DNA of 64,000 nucleotides from Lamellibrachia satsuma (GCA_033239005.1 BSQZ01000004.1:15771507-15835506), one strand, 5' to 3'; shown: positions 33,893-44,995, numbered from the stretch's first letter. Numbers and translations: made by a program. Notes: generated by a model not told the origin, from the sequence alone.

Positions 33893-36650
33893 GGGGACTG
33901 TATGGGGACTGTATGGGACTGTAGGGGACTGTATGAGACTGTAGGGGACTGTATGGGACTACATGGGACTATAGGGGACTGTAGGGGACTGTAATAGACT
34001 GTATGGGACTGTAAGATACTGTATGGAACTGTAAAGGACTGTAATATACTGTATGGGACTGCAGGGAACTGTATGGGGACTGAATGGGGACTGTAAGATA
34101 CTGTGTCGGACTGTATGGGACTGTGGGGGACTATATGGGACTGTATGGGACTGCAAGGGACTGCAAGGGACTGTAATATACTGTATTGGAACGTAGGGGA
34201 CTGTATGGGGAATGTAAATGACTGAAAGGGAATGTAAGAGACTGTATGGGAATGTAGGGGATTGTAAGGGATTGTAAGGGGATTGTATGGGGGCTGTAAG
34301 ACACTGTATGGGACTGTAGGGGAATGTATGGGACTGTATTTTACTACATGGGACTGTAAGACACTTTGTTGGGCTGCAGGGGACTGTATGGGACTGTAGA
34401 GGACTGTATGGGACTGTAGGGGACTTTACGTGACTGTATGGGACTGTAAGAGACGGTATGGGACTGTAGGGAACTGTAAGATACTGTATGGGACTGTATG
34501 GGACTGTATAGGACTGTAAGAGACTGTATGGGATGTAGGGGACTATAAGAGATTGTATGGGACTGTAGGGGACTACAAGACACTGTATGGGACTGTAAGA
34601 GACTGTATGGGACTGTAAGAGACGGTATGGGACTGTATGGGACTGTAAGAGACTGTATGGGACTATAGGGGACTGTAAGAGACTGTATGGGACTGTAGGG
34701 GACTATAAGAGACTGTGTGGGACTGTAAGAGACTGTATGGGACTGTAAGAGACTGTATGGGACTATAGGGGACTGTAAGAGACTGTATGGGACTGTAGGG
34801 GGCTACAAGACACTGTATGGGACTGTAAGAGACTGTATGGGACTGGAAGAGACTGTATGGGACTATAGGGGACTGTAAGGGACTGTGGGGACTATAAGAG
34901 ACTGTGTGGGACTGTAAGAGACTGTATGGGACTGTAGGGGACTGTAAGAGAATGTAGCGGACTGCAGGGGACTTTAAGAGACTGTGTGGGACTGCAGGGG
35001 ACTGTGAGAGACTGTAATAGACTGTGTGGGACTGCAAGAGACTTTATGGGACTGCAAGAGACTGTATGGGACTGTAGGGGACTGTAAGAGAATGTAGCGG
35101 ACTGCAGGGGACTGTAAGAGACTGTGTGGGACTGCAGGGGACTGTGAGAGACTGTAATAGACTGTGTGGGACTGTAAGAGACTTTATGGGACTGCAAGAG
35201 ACTGTATGGGACTGTAGGGGACTGTAAGAGAATGTAGCGGACTGCAGGGGACTGTAAGAGACTGTGTGGGACTGCAGGGGACTGTGAGAGACTGTAATAG
35301 ACTGGGTGGGACTGTAAGAGACTTTATGGGACTGCAAGAGACTGTATGGGACTGTAGGGGACTGTAAGAGAATGTAGCGGACTGCAGGGCACTGTAAGAG
35401 AATGTGCGGGACTGCAGGGGACTGTAAGAGACTGTAATAAGACTTTATGGGACTGTGTGTGAATGTATGAGACTCTATGGGAATGTAGCGGACTGCAAGA
35501 GACTGTATGGGACTGTAGGGGACTGTAAGAGAATGTAGCGGACTGCAGGGGACTGTAAGAGACTGTGTGGGACTGCAGGGGACTGTGAGAGACTGTAATA
35601 GACTGTGTGGGACTGTAAGAGACTTTATGGGACTGCAAGAGACTGTATGGGACTGTAGGGGACTGTAAGAGAATGTAGCGGACTGCAGGGCACTGTAAGA
35701 GAATGTGCGGGACTGCAGGGGACTGTAAGAGACTGTAATAGACTGTGTGTGAATGTATGAGACTCTATGGGAATGTAGCGGACTGCAAGAGACTGTATAT
35801 GACTGTAGGGGATTGTAAGAGACTGTATATGACTGTAGGGGATTGTAAGAGACTGTATGGGTCTGTATGGGGACTGTACGAGACTGTCAGAGACTGTATG
35901 GGACCGTACGAGACTGTATGGGACTGTAAGGGACTATATGGGGACTGTAAGAGACTGTATGGGACTGTAATAGACTGTGTGGGACTGTATGAGACTGTAG
36001 GGGACTGTAAGACAATGTATGGGACTGTAAGAGACCGTACGAAAATGTAGGGGACTGTAAGAGACTGCATGGAACTGTAGGGGACTGTAAGATACTGTAT
36101 GGGACTGTAGGGGACTGTAAGATACTGTATGGGACTGTGTGGGACTGTAACAGACTGTGTGGGACCTTGGGAGGGGGGCGGGCTGTATGGGACTGTAAGA
36201 GACTGCATGGGACTGTAGGGGACTGTAAGATACTGTGTGGGACTGTAACAGACTGTGTGGGACCTTGGGAGGGGGGCGGGCTGTATGGGACTGTAAGAGA
36301 CTGTATGGGACTGTATGGGGGCTATAGGGGCTGCTGGGGAACTATAGGGAACTGTAGGAGGCTGTATGGGGCTGTTGGCGACACTAGGGGACTGCACGGG
36401 GCTGTGTGGGGTTGTATGGGGACAATAGGTTACTGAAGGGAGTTGTATGGGATTGTAGGAGACAGTAGGTGACGATATGGTCGCTATATGGGACTGTATG
36501 GGACTGTAGGAGGTTGTACCAGGCTGTATGAGACTGTGGGGGACTGTAATGGAATGTATGGGGACAGTAGGGGACAGTATGGGGCAGTCGGGGATTGTTT
36601 GGACTGTAGGAAATTGTAGGGGACTATATGAGATAGTAGGTGACAGTTAC
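33893..36650. repeat. Decamer-based array (GGGACTGTAN)n with 140-bp higher-order units
   Basis: About 2.75 kb built on a 10-bp unit GACTGTATGG / GACTGTAGGG / GACTGTAAGA. A rare AATGTAGCGG variant at 34951, 35091, 35231 and 35371, then 35532 and 35672, shows a 140-bp (14-decamer) higher-order unit in two blocks. Right of 36300 the units decay. ORFs on the minus strand (VPYSPLQSHTVSYSPIQSLT type) are by-products. Confidence 0.97.
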
Positions 36651-37735
36651 AGATTGTAGGAGAATGTATGGGGCTGTAGGCGAATGTAGTAGACTGTGTA
36701 GGACTGTAGGGGGCTGTTATTGAATGTCGTAGACTGTGTAGGACTGTAGGGGGCTGTAGGTGAATGTAGTAGACTGTGTAGGACTGTAGGGGGGCTGTAG
36801 GTGAACATAGTAGACTGTTTAGGACTGTGGGGGGCTGTAGGTGAATGTAGTAGACTGTGTGTGACTGTAGGGGGCTGTAGGTGAATGTAGTAGACTGTGT
36901 GTGACTGTAGGGGGCTGTAGGTGAATGTAGTAGACTGTGTGTGACTGTAGGGGGCTGTAGGTGAATGTAGTAGACTGTGTATGACTGTATGGGGCTGTAG
37001 GTGAATGTAGTAGACTGTGTATGACTGTAGGGGGCTGTAGGTGAATGTAGTAAACTGTGTAGGACTGTAGGGGGGCTGTAGGTGAATGTAGTAGACTGTG
37101 TATGACTGTAGGGGGCTGTAGGTGAATGTAGTAGACTGTGTGTGACTGTTGGGGGCTGTAGGTGAACATAGTAGACTGTTTAGGACTGTGGGGGGCTGTA
37201 GGTGAATGTAGTAGACTGTGTGTGACTGTAGGGGGCTGTAGGTGAATGTAGTAGACTGTGTGTGACTGTAGGGGGCTGTAGGTGAATGTAGTAGACTGTG
37301 TAGGACTGTAGGGGGCTGTAGGTGAATGTAGTAGACTGTGTAGGACTGTAGGGGGCTGTAGGTGAATGTAGTAGACTGTGTAGGACTGTAGGGGGCTGTA
37401 GGTGAATGTAATAGACTGTGTAGGACTGTAGGGGGCTGTAAATGAACATAGTAGACTGTGTAGGACTGTAGGGGGCTGTAGGTGAATGTAGTAGACTGTG
37501 TGTGACTGTAGGGGGCTGTAGGTGAATGTAGTAGACTGTGTAGGACTGTAGGGGGCTGTAGGTGAATGTAGTAGACTGTGTAGGACTGTAGGGGGCTGTA
37601 GGTGAATGTAGTAGACTGTGTGTGACTGTAGGGGGCTGTAGGTGAATGTAGTAGACTGTGTATGACTGTAGGGGGCTGTCGGTGAATGTAGTAGACTGTG
37701 TATTACTCTAGGGGGCTGTACGGGAATGTGGAAGA
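36651..37735. repeat. 40-bp (4 x decamer) array, about 27 units
   Basis: Unit TAGTAGACTGTGTGTGACTG then TAGGGGGCTGTAGGTGAATG. GTGAATGTAG recurs at 36921, 36961, 37001 and 37041. It is continuous with, and evidently derived from, the decamer tract on its left; a residual G/T-rich tail runs to about 37875. Confidence 0.97.
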
Positions 37736-37875
37736 CTGTATTTGGGCTTTATGAGACTATGTGGGGCTTGCACGGGACGTTAGGGGCTGTATGGGGCTAT
37801 AGGGGGTTGTAGGGGCTGTAGGGGCTGTAGGGGGATGTAGGGGGCTGTAGGGGGTTGTAAGGGGTTGTATGAGAC

Positions 37876-38539
37876 AGTGGGGCACTGCAGTAACACACCT
37901 AAGTTTTGGACAGCAATTATTGGTAATGTCGGCAGATTTTAAAACGTAATCCCCCTTGGCAAAAAAAAAACTTAATCGAGACAATCGTTTTTTTGTGTGC
38001 ATATGATTACATTTAACAAAACAAGTGTTCGTCGGACAGCAGTTTTCACACATGTATCTGCCTTGAACGTATGTAAGAACTATTACGAGTGGTATTATAT
38101 AGAGGTGTCAAGTCTACCGCTTTGGTGATAGAACAACTACAGCTTTTTCTTCGGTGTTTGCATAATCTACTGCTCTACCGCTTTCGAGCCAACATCTCCA
38201 GGCAAACCGCGATTTCAAGGTTTACGAATAAAATTTACAGATGAATGACTTGTCATGTAAAACTGTTGTCATACTTTATAATTCATACTCCTTGTATTTT
38301 ACATCAGTCTCGATTGCAGCTTCCACTCAATATACGACCGCTCGCAGGGTATTCTGACACATACTACTGCTCTTTCTGCATTGACTCACTTGGCATGATG
38401 TCGTTGAAATATGGTAGATATAATGCACGAATAAATGAATTACTGCATGAGATGGCATTGCCCATTGTTTGAAAGATGTAAATATAATATGAATAAGATG
38501 GGTGAATTATAAAAAGATTCAGTTTAGTAGAGCGACGTG
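37876..38539. other. No gene recognised
   Basis: Short ORFs without signatures; AT-rich. Confidence 0.4.
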
Positions 38540-39035
38540 GCTGAAATAGTTGACCTGCACCACACTATTATTTTAATGAAATATTTGACCTGCACCACAA
38601 CATTATTTTAATGAGTATTTGACCTGCACCACAACATTATTTTAATGAGTATTTGACTTGCACCACAACATTATTTTAATGAGTATTTGACCTGCACCAC
38701 AACATTATTTTAATGAAATATTTTACCTGCACCACAACTTTATTTTAATTAAATATTTGGCTTTGAACCACAACATTATTTCAATGAAATGTTTGACCTG
38801 CAACACAACATTATTTTAATGAAATATTTTACCTGTACCACAACATTATTTTAATGAAATAGTTGACCTGCACCACAACATTACTTTAATGAAATATTTA
38901 TCGTGAACTGCACCACATCATTATTTTAATGAAATATTTGACCTGCACTACAACATTATTTTAATGAAATATTTTACCTGCACCACAACATTATTTTAAT
39001 GAAATAGTTGACCTGCACCACAACATTATTTCGAT
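38540..39035. repeat. 34-36-bp minisatellite, about 14 units
   Basis: Unit ATATTTGACCTGCACCACAA then CATTATTTTAATGA, with variants TTTTACC, AGTTGACC and an insertion TCGTGAACT near 38900. More diverged than the other arrays, so probably older. Confidence 0.95.
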
Positions 39036-39319
39036 GAGCTATCGAAAAAAGAGGTTACAAATTGCTATAAATGCAGACTTCAGAATAAAACTCACACAGA
39101 GCAAGAACAACTCAATAGTCTGGGATACAATAGTCTAGGAACGTAGCCACCTAACCTCCTCTGTTGTAGAGCTCTGACCACTGCCCCGGAATGTCAGTCT
39201 TAGCATAACACGTTCTCACTTGAAACTAGTTTGTAACACACATTTTAAATGCTTTGAATTTGAGTTATTTTAATAGTAATATGAAGAATATAAACTACGA
39301 GTTTATGACGCCTTTTAAA

Positions 39320-39710
39320 AACAATAACATGTGACAGTGAGGGTGACAATAACTAGACACTGTAATTCTTAAACGTGACACCAAAACTAACATGTGACAC
39401 TGAGGGTGACAATAACTAGACACTGTAATTCTTAAACGTGACACCAAAACTGACATGTGACACTGAGGGTGACAATAACTAGACACTGTAATTCTTAAAC
39501 GTGACACCAAAACTGACATGTGACACTGAGGGTGACAATAACTAGACCCTGTAATTCTTAAACGTGACACCAAAACTGACATGTGACACTGAGGGTGACA
39601 ATAACTAGAAACTGTAATTCTTAAACATGACACCAAAACTGACATGTGACACTGAGGGTGACAATAACTAGACACTGTAATTCTTACACGTGACACCAAA
39701 ACTGCTTATG
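39320..39710. repeat. 63-bp minisatellite, six units
   Basis: GACAATAACTAGACACTGTA, ATTCTTAAACGTGACACCAA and AACTGACATGTGACACTGAG plus GGT; period 63 (39345, 39408 and so on). The last unit passes directly into module A copy 4 (CCAAAACTGCTTATGATTTA), paralleling the array-module A junctions at 25.5 and 33.4 kb. 39036-39319 has no recognised gene. Confidence 0.96.
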
Positions 39711-39900
39711 ATTTAGTGGCAGGGTTTTTATAGACACTCCTCTACTTAAAGGGGCAAAGTGTTCACGCAAGCGGCATCCCTCCTATAAATACCCCTCACC
39801 CTGTGATGTTGTCCTGCTGACAAGCGTCACGCTACACCGACGGAACACAGTGCGCATTCAATGTCTCATAAGACGATATCATACAAAGCCAAGCTGCTTG
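39695..39900 (+). repeat. Module A, copy 4
   Basis: CTGCTTATGATTTAGTGG, CTCCTCTACTTAAAGGGGCA, CATCCCTCCTATAAATACCC (TATA-like at 39784), CCTCACCCTGTGATGTTGTC and AGCGTCACGCTACACCGACG. Best-preserved TATA-like core along with copy 1. Confidence 0.85.
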
Positions 39901-40088
39901 AGGGAAGGACAGACAGCGTCTTGTCGTAGTCGTATGGTAATTGTACGATTACGAACGAGTCGATAACCCTTCGGCTCCTGCTGGTGGAAAATCACCGAGG
40001 CATCGCATGGATGAAGACCAGTACATACACTTATCGATCAGTTAGCAATTTCACTGATTGAAATTTATAACTGACACTGCATTACGGC

Positions 40089-40280
40089 CAGGGATGGGTC
40101 AAATACTTGAAAAAAAACTATTTTAAATAAAAATACCCCGAAAAAGTATTTTTAATTAAAAGTAAAAAATACTTTTGAAAAAGTATTTCAAATAAAGAGT
40201 ATTTTTTTTAGGTTTTAGAGAGTGGTCCAGTTTGATAATACTGACGTAAGTTCACTATTGTTTATTGAACGTACATATTA
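40089..40280 (+). repeat. Module B, copy 2 (possible hAT-like terminus)
   Basis: CAGGGATGGGTCAAATACTT, many AAGTATTT/AAATACTT motifs, then GGTTTTAGAGAGTGGTCCAG and TTATTGAACGTACATATTA. It leads without a gap into module C copy 3, fixing the order A-B-C. Confidence 0.65.
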
Positions 40281-40283
40281 ACA

Positions 40284-40590
40284 TATATTGCAGGTCGGCT
40301 CCCTGGTCAGAACTGAGTGAATCTACGCACCAGACGCTCACCTGTCTCACCACACTCGCCTCTCGGGTAAACTCGCCTGTATGATGTAAGGTAAGCTTTG
40401 CCCAATTTGTCAAATTTTATGTGTATGCGCGTGCGCGCATGCATGTGTACGTTCGTGCAATTAACACAGACATTTTCATGAGTTCGCCATTTAAACAATA
40501 ATATATAAATAAGAATATTTTCTAAACAAAATTGAAAGCCCGACTATACGGGTCTGAATACTAACAATAGCAATGTATGATACGAAGGAC
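40284..40590 (+). repeat. Module C, copy 3
   Basis: ATATTGCAG|GTCGGCTCCCTGGTCAGAAC...CTCACCTGTCTCACCACACT...GTATGATGTAAG|GTAAGC; exon-like interval 40294-40390. Followed by GCGCGTGCGCGCATGCATG and TTCTAAACAAAATTGAAAGC as in copy 2. Confidence 0.85.
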
Positions 40591-41283
40591 ACGTCGCTTA
40601 CACTTGACACGCTCTCTTGAGGTTTTTGAGATACGTTCCCTGCCGGTGTAGTATTGTAAATAGACCCCCGTGCAAATGGACCCATCTGTTCAGTTTTATT
40701 ATTGGTACATATCAAGCAACGACACTTAAGGGCATTATTGTATTTTACTTTCTATTTTAGCACTAAATAGCTTTTGATGAACTGCTTGGATATGGGGAGG
40801 GGTCTGTTCTCAATGACCGTTGTAAATGTACCCCTCCGTCCACGTATCTCCAAAGTTCTGCTTTTGAGTAGATGAGTATTATTTAATTAATTTGTTCGAC
40901 ATTTCAAGGGTGTGACCACAAGAAAGCAATAGAAAGTATTATTTACACATGGTGGCTAACGCGGGCAGTTTTTAGCTCAAGTTTTTAGATTAACTTCACA
41001 TCAAACGGTCATGAGTAGTTAAATGTCCAGTCGTGGAACTGAATCCCGGGAGAGGAAATGGAAATGTAATTGTGGAAAAGTAGGTGGGGACAGTTCTTAA
41101 TGCCGTGGGAAATGTATCCCCCTCCTTCCATTTGCCTACTTCCTTTAAACAAATTGTGTTATTTATTGGTTATTATTTATTGACCCACTGGTTATAAAAA
41201 TTATAATATGTGCAACTTCCATGGCCCGGTGCTGTTTTTTATATGGGAAGGGGGTAATTTCTCAATGTCAGTGACCGTGGAAA
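40591..41283. other. Degenerate ~200-bp units flanking the 14-bp array
   Basis: Three places share G-rich then CTCAATG..CGTGG-AA-TGTACCCC-type sequence: about 40795-40850 (TCTCAATGACCGTTGTAAAT), 41080-41130 (TCTTAATGCCGTGGGAAATG) and 41250-41290 (TCTCAATGTCAGTGACCGTG). The third leads into the array, which may have grown from its CCTTCC end. No gene. Confidence 0.6.
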
Positions 41284-42572
41284 GTGTACCCCTTCCATGT
41301 ACCTCCTTCCATGTACCTCCTTCCATGTACCTCCTTCCATGAACCTCCTTCTATGTACCTCCTTCCATGAACCTCCTTCCATGTACCCCTTCCATGTACC
41401 TCCATCCATGTACTTCCTTACATGAACCTCCTTCCATGTACCCCATTCAATGTACCTCCTTCCATGTACCTCATTCCATGAACCTCCTTCCATGTACCTC
41501 CTTCCATGAACCTCCTTCCATGTACTTCCTTCCATGCACCTCCTTCCGTGTACCTCCTTCCATGAACCTCCTTCCATGTACCCCCTTCCATGTACCTCCT
41601 TCCATGTACCTCCTTCCATGCACCTCCATCCATGTACCTCTTTCCATGTACCCCCTTCCATGTACCTCCTTCCATGTACCTCCTTCCATGTACCCCCTTC
41701 CATGTACCTCCTTCCATGTACCTCCTTCCATGCACCTCCTTCCATGTACCTCCTTCCATGTACCCCCTTCCATGTACCTCCTTCCATGTACCTCCTTCCA
41801 TGTACCTCCTTCCATGCACCTCCATCCATGTACCTCTTTCCATGTACCCCCTTCCATGTACCCCCTTCCATGTACCTCCTTCCATGTACCTCCTTTCATG
41901 TACCTCCTTCCATGAACCTCCTTCCATGTACCTCCTTCCATGTACTTCCTTCCATGTACTTCCTTCCATGAACCTCCTTCCATGTACCCCCTTCCATGTA
42001 CCTCCTTCCATGTACCTCCTTCCATGAACCTCCTTCCATGTACCTCCTTCCATGTACCTCCTTCCATGTACCTCCTTCCATGTACATCCTTCCATGAACC
42101 TCCTTCCATGTACCTCCTTCCATGAACCTCCTTCCATGTACCTACTTCCATGTACCTCCTTCCATGTACCTCCTTCCGTGTACCCCCTTCCATGAACCTC
42201 TTTCCATGTACCTCCTTCCATGTACCTCCTTCCATGAACCTCCTTCCATGTACCTCCTTCCATGTACCTCCTTCCATGTACCTCCTTCCATGAGCCCCCT
42301 TCCATGTACCTCCTTCCATGTACCTCCTTCCATGAACCTCCTTCCATGAACCTCCTTCCATGCACCTCCTTCCATGCACCTCCATCCATGTACCTCCTTC
42401 CATGTACCCCCTTCCATGTACCTCCTTCCATGTACCTCCTTCCATGTACCCCCTTCCATGTACCTCCTTCCATGTACCTCCTTCCATGTACTTCCTTCCA
42501 TGTACCTCCTTCCATAAACCTCCTTCCATGTACCTCCTTCCATGTACCTCCTTCCATGAACCTCCTTCCATG
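41284..42572. repeat. 14-bp minisatellite, about 92 units
   Basis: Unit CTCCTTCCATGTAC with variants CATGAAC, CATGCAC, CCCCTTCC and TTCCTTCC. Because 14 is not a multiple of 3, all three minus frames give the same 14-residue repeat (MEGGTWKEVHGRRY), producing ORFs up to 423 codons (41471-42742). The N-terminal 55 codons of that ORF come from the SINE and LINE to the right, read in antisense, so it is not a gene. Confidence 0.98.
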
Positions 42573-42690
42573 TATTTGTGGGGCGCGATGTCATACCGAT
42601 TAGAAGGCCGGACTCTCAATCGAGAGAACCCGGTTTCAAATCCCACTGCGGTCGCTTCGAACCTTTGGCAAGTTTGATCACCCTGGTAAA
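42573..42690 (+). mobile_element. SINE tRNA-like head
   Basis: GGGGCGCGATGTCATACCGA, TTAGAAGGCCGGACTCTCAA and CCCGGTTTCAAATCCCACTG give tRNA-like A- and B-boxes (B-box-like GGTTTCAAATCCC at about 42631). They are followed by TTTGGCAAGTTTGATCACCC as in the SINE at 26615-26945. The acceptor-stem halves do not pair well, so this is a SINE head, not a tRNA gene. Truncated by or fused to the LINE that follows. Confidence 0.75.
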
Positions 42691-43325
42691 ATTCAGCTGT
42701 TTTTATGTTTAAAGCATACCAGTGCAAGTTGCCAGTTAACATACAACACTTTGTAAAAAGAGATATTTCAACAATAACATGTCAAAAAAATCAACTTGTG
42801 AGGTGTTGTGTTACCATAAATATTAGAGCTATGACTCTTTCTGTATATGGCATAAGTCTCTGGAATTCCCTAGATACTGAGCTCACTAACATTAAAACAG
42901 TAAGGTCATTCAAACATAGGTATAAGAAAGCAATCACAAGTGAATATACATAATTACTCTACATAGTTACTCTGTATAACATAATCTAGTTACTGTTACT
43001 ATAGTTGCTATTGCTAGTTCTGAATTAACAGAATATATATTTCAATAATTTTAGTATCATGTTTATTGAGTATGTAAATAATAGGACGCTATTCCTTGTA
43101 AATGTAGGCATTTGAATTGCATGTGATTCAGTATTTTTCTAATTGTACATCTTCTGATTACTCAAATGTTATTAAACGAATAGCTATGTAGGGGATACAT
43201 TATATACAAGTTTTTTAACTTCTTGTGTATTCCTTTCAAACATCTCTTTACGTGACTGAAAAAAAGGCTATTGCAGCCATTACTACGTTTGTTGTTTGAA
43301 TAAAATTTATTGAATTGAATTGAAT
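42691..43325 (+). mobile_element. LINE 3' end with (TTGAA)n tail
   Basis: ORF 42705-42953 ends with INIRAMTLSVYGISLWNSLD, TELTNIKTVRSFKHRYKKAI and a stop: the C-terminal block ('G..LWNSL......F....K') of the LINE family also found at 54.7-55.8 and 56.4-58.2 kb. After a 3' UTR, the element ends TTTATTGAATTGAATTGAAT at about 43325, a pentamer tail that appears in reverse complement at 56401. 43326-43919 has no recognised feature. Confidence 0.85.
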
Positions 43326-43919
43326 TGAATACAATATTGAACACTAGTATTGGTGGGGAACATGGGTGACAGTCGATGTAAACATATCTAGGGCCTAGGG
43401 GCTTTCATGTTTGACCATATCTGTCACTGCTAAACGCACAGTACATTATATGTGGAATGTGCAAATTATTTTAAATGTGTGTGCAAAAGCATTTTATCAC
43501 ATTTTCAGACATTTGAATGTGCAGATTTGTCATTTGTCTGGATTGAACGTTATCAAATTGAAATAATATATCGCCAACAACATTTTTAACACTCAGTTTC
43601 AAAGTTATTTTTATGCCAGATAAAACATACCAGGCATCTTGGGGTGTTGTGAAGCATTTGTTGCAAAATAAACACTTGAAACAGTAAAATGATTACTTAT
43701 TCATCTAATATCGCTCACGAATTACCATCGCCCACCCATAACCCATATGCGATTTGCACATTCAAATGCATTTATTTACATGCGGAATATTTAATAATTT
43801 AAACATTCTGCAATTAATTATGCGTTGTGCATGGTTGCTGTGCTTATTACATCTTTATAGTATAATGGTTGTTCTTGTGTAATTTTTTATAGAAACCTTT
43901 GAAAGTTTGACAGAAGGTC

Positions 43920-44035
43920 TGGATCAGGGACATAGTGTTGATTTAATTTTTTTGCATTTTCAAAAAGCCTTTGACAAAGTCCCAAAAAAGAGGTTGTTGC
44001 AGAAACTAACAGCTTATGGAATAAAACAAAACTAG
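43920..44035 (+). mobile_element. CR1-like reverse-transcriptase fragment
   Basis: Translates as EGLDQGHSVDLIFLHFQKAF then DKVPKKRLLQKLTAYGI, the first catalytic block of the reverse transcriptase (normally YLDFQKAFDKVPH; here the catalytic Asp is replaced, giving LHFQKAF). Only about 110 bp, truncated on both sides. Confidence 0.85.
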
Positions 44036-44042
44036 CAGCTAG

Positions 44043-44122
44043 AATAACCTGCTCACAGCGCCAATAACCTGCTCACAGCGCCAATAACCTGCTCACAGCG
44101 CCAATAACCTGCTCACAGCGCC
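44043..44122. repeat. 20-bp tandem repeat, four perfect units
   Basis: AATAACCTGCTCACAGCGCC x4, 400 bp upstream of the CXorf38-like start codon. Copy number is likely to vary between individuals. Confidence 0.97.
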
Positions 44123-44504
44123 AATTTTGTGCATTGTCCTTAACGCACAATGGTGTGTGAGACGTGAGACACAGGACCAAGACGACGGTGCTTCCTTCAG
44201 GAGGGTTGCTGTCATCGGTCCAGTATTCAGTCTGTCTGTCTGTCAATGGGGTGTATTTATAGGGTGGACTATTTTGGGTGTGACTACTGTGCGGATGGTG
44301 ACTATTGTGCAGATTAACCGTGAATATGGACTATCAACATGTGTGCTCCGCACTACACAAACATTGTGTTATCTAAGTTGCTTCACCAAGTTGCACATTG
44401 TTTAAAGATGAAAATGTTTTAAAGATTTATGGAATGTTAATAATGGATTGTTTAATAACAGGATGCGATATCAAGTTAACTAAGTGTTATTATGGTTCTT
44501 TTGT

Positions 44505-44521
44505 AGCATCCAAGACTCAAC
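44505..44521 (+). promoter_or_regulatory. Candidate splice acceptor and start context of the CXorf38-like gene
   Basis: TATGGTTCTTTTGTAG ends at 44506, a fair acceptor with a pyrimidine-rich tract, 15 bp before the ATG; CAACATGGC is a good translation start context. This suggests a non-coding upstream exon, which I could not locate (44123-44504 has no obvious promoter). Confidence 0.45.
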
Positions 44522-44995
44522 ATGGCTGTGGCCTCAGCCACCCCTGCCCGGTTCAACCAACCCGGCTATACCAATTGGCTGAAGCTGGGACAAGCAGTGA
44601 AGTGCACAGCAGTAGGCCTGACTGGCTTTGTCTGTGATGTTATCGATAACTTCCACAAGTCACTGCTACGTTTCCACGGGGCTGCACGTTGCAATCAACT
44701 GGGCACTCCGAAAGAGATCAAAAAGCGGAAGATTAACTGCCACTGTGGAGTTTGTCAACGTTGGCTGGACAGCATTGCAGCTGAAATGGCAACTGGTCAG
44801 TTCTGCTGGGAGAACTCGAGTGTTGATGATTGGCCTGTAGACGCCTGGCAGTTGGCCAAAGTATACATGGGTGCTGGCAAGGCCACATCATGTAACAACC
44901 CTCAAGACACAGATCCTGCCGGCATACTGCAGGTGATGATCAACTGCGGGAAATTCCAAAATCTGAAGGATCTGGATGTACAGAAAGTGATCGAG
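44522..44995 (+). CDS. CXorf38-like protein, coding exon 1
   Basis: Encodes residues 1-158 from MAVASATPARF to the phase-0 donor (ATCGAG|GTAAGT, 44996). The start is the first ATG of the frame, in good context. Visible: YTNWLKLGQAV (16-26), a helical VIDNFHKSLL (40-49), a likely metal-binding Cys group (C57, and C73-x-C75-x2-C78 in NCHCGVC), W96-E-N and W104-P-V-D-A-W109 followed by QLAKVYM, and DPAGILQVMINCGKF (131-145). This order matches the N-terminal part of vertebrate CXorf38 (equivalent WPVDAWEVAK and NSCDHF segments, recalled and not aligned). The family's molecular role is not established. The product continues in exon 2 after a 16.1-kb intron. No frame lesion is seen. Confidence 0.88.

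Noticed and set aside
34663..36397. Ser/Pro/Val-rich proteins (SYSPLQSHTV repeats)
   Set aside because: Produced by the decamer tract read in 30-bp steps; no independent coding evidence.
42573..42660. A functional tRNA gene
   Set aside because: Has A- and B-box-like motifs but the arms do not pair as a tRNA, and the following sequence matches SINE copies.
41418..42742. Long minus-strand ORFs of 379 and 423 codons as a repeat protein gene
   Set aside because: All frames of the 14-bp array are open for arithmetical reasons; the unique N-terminal part is antisense SINE/LINE sequence; no splice or promoter evidence.
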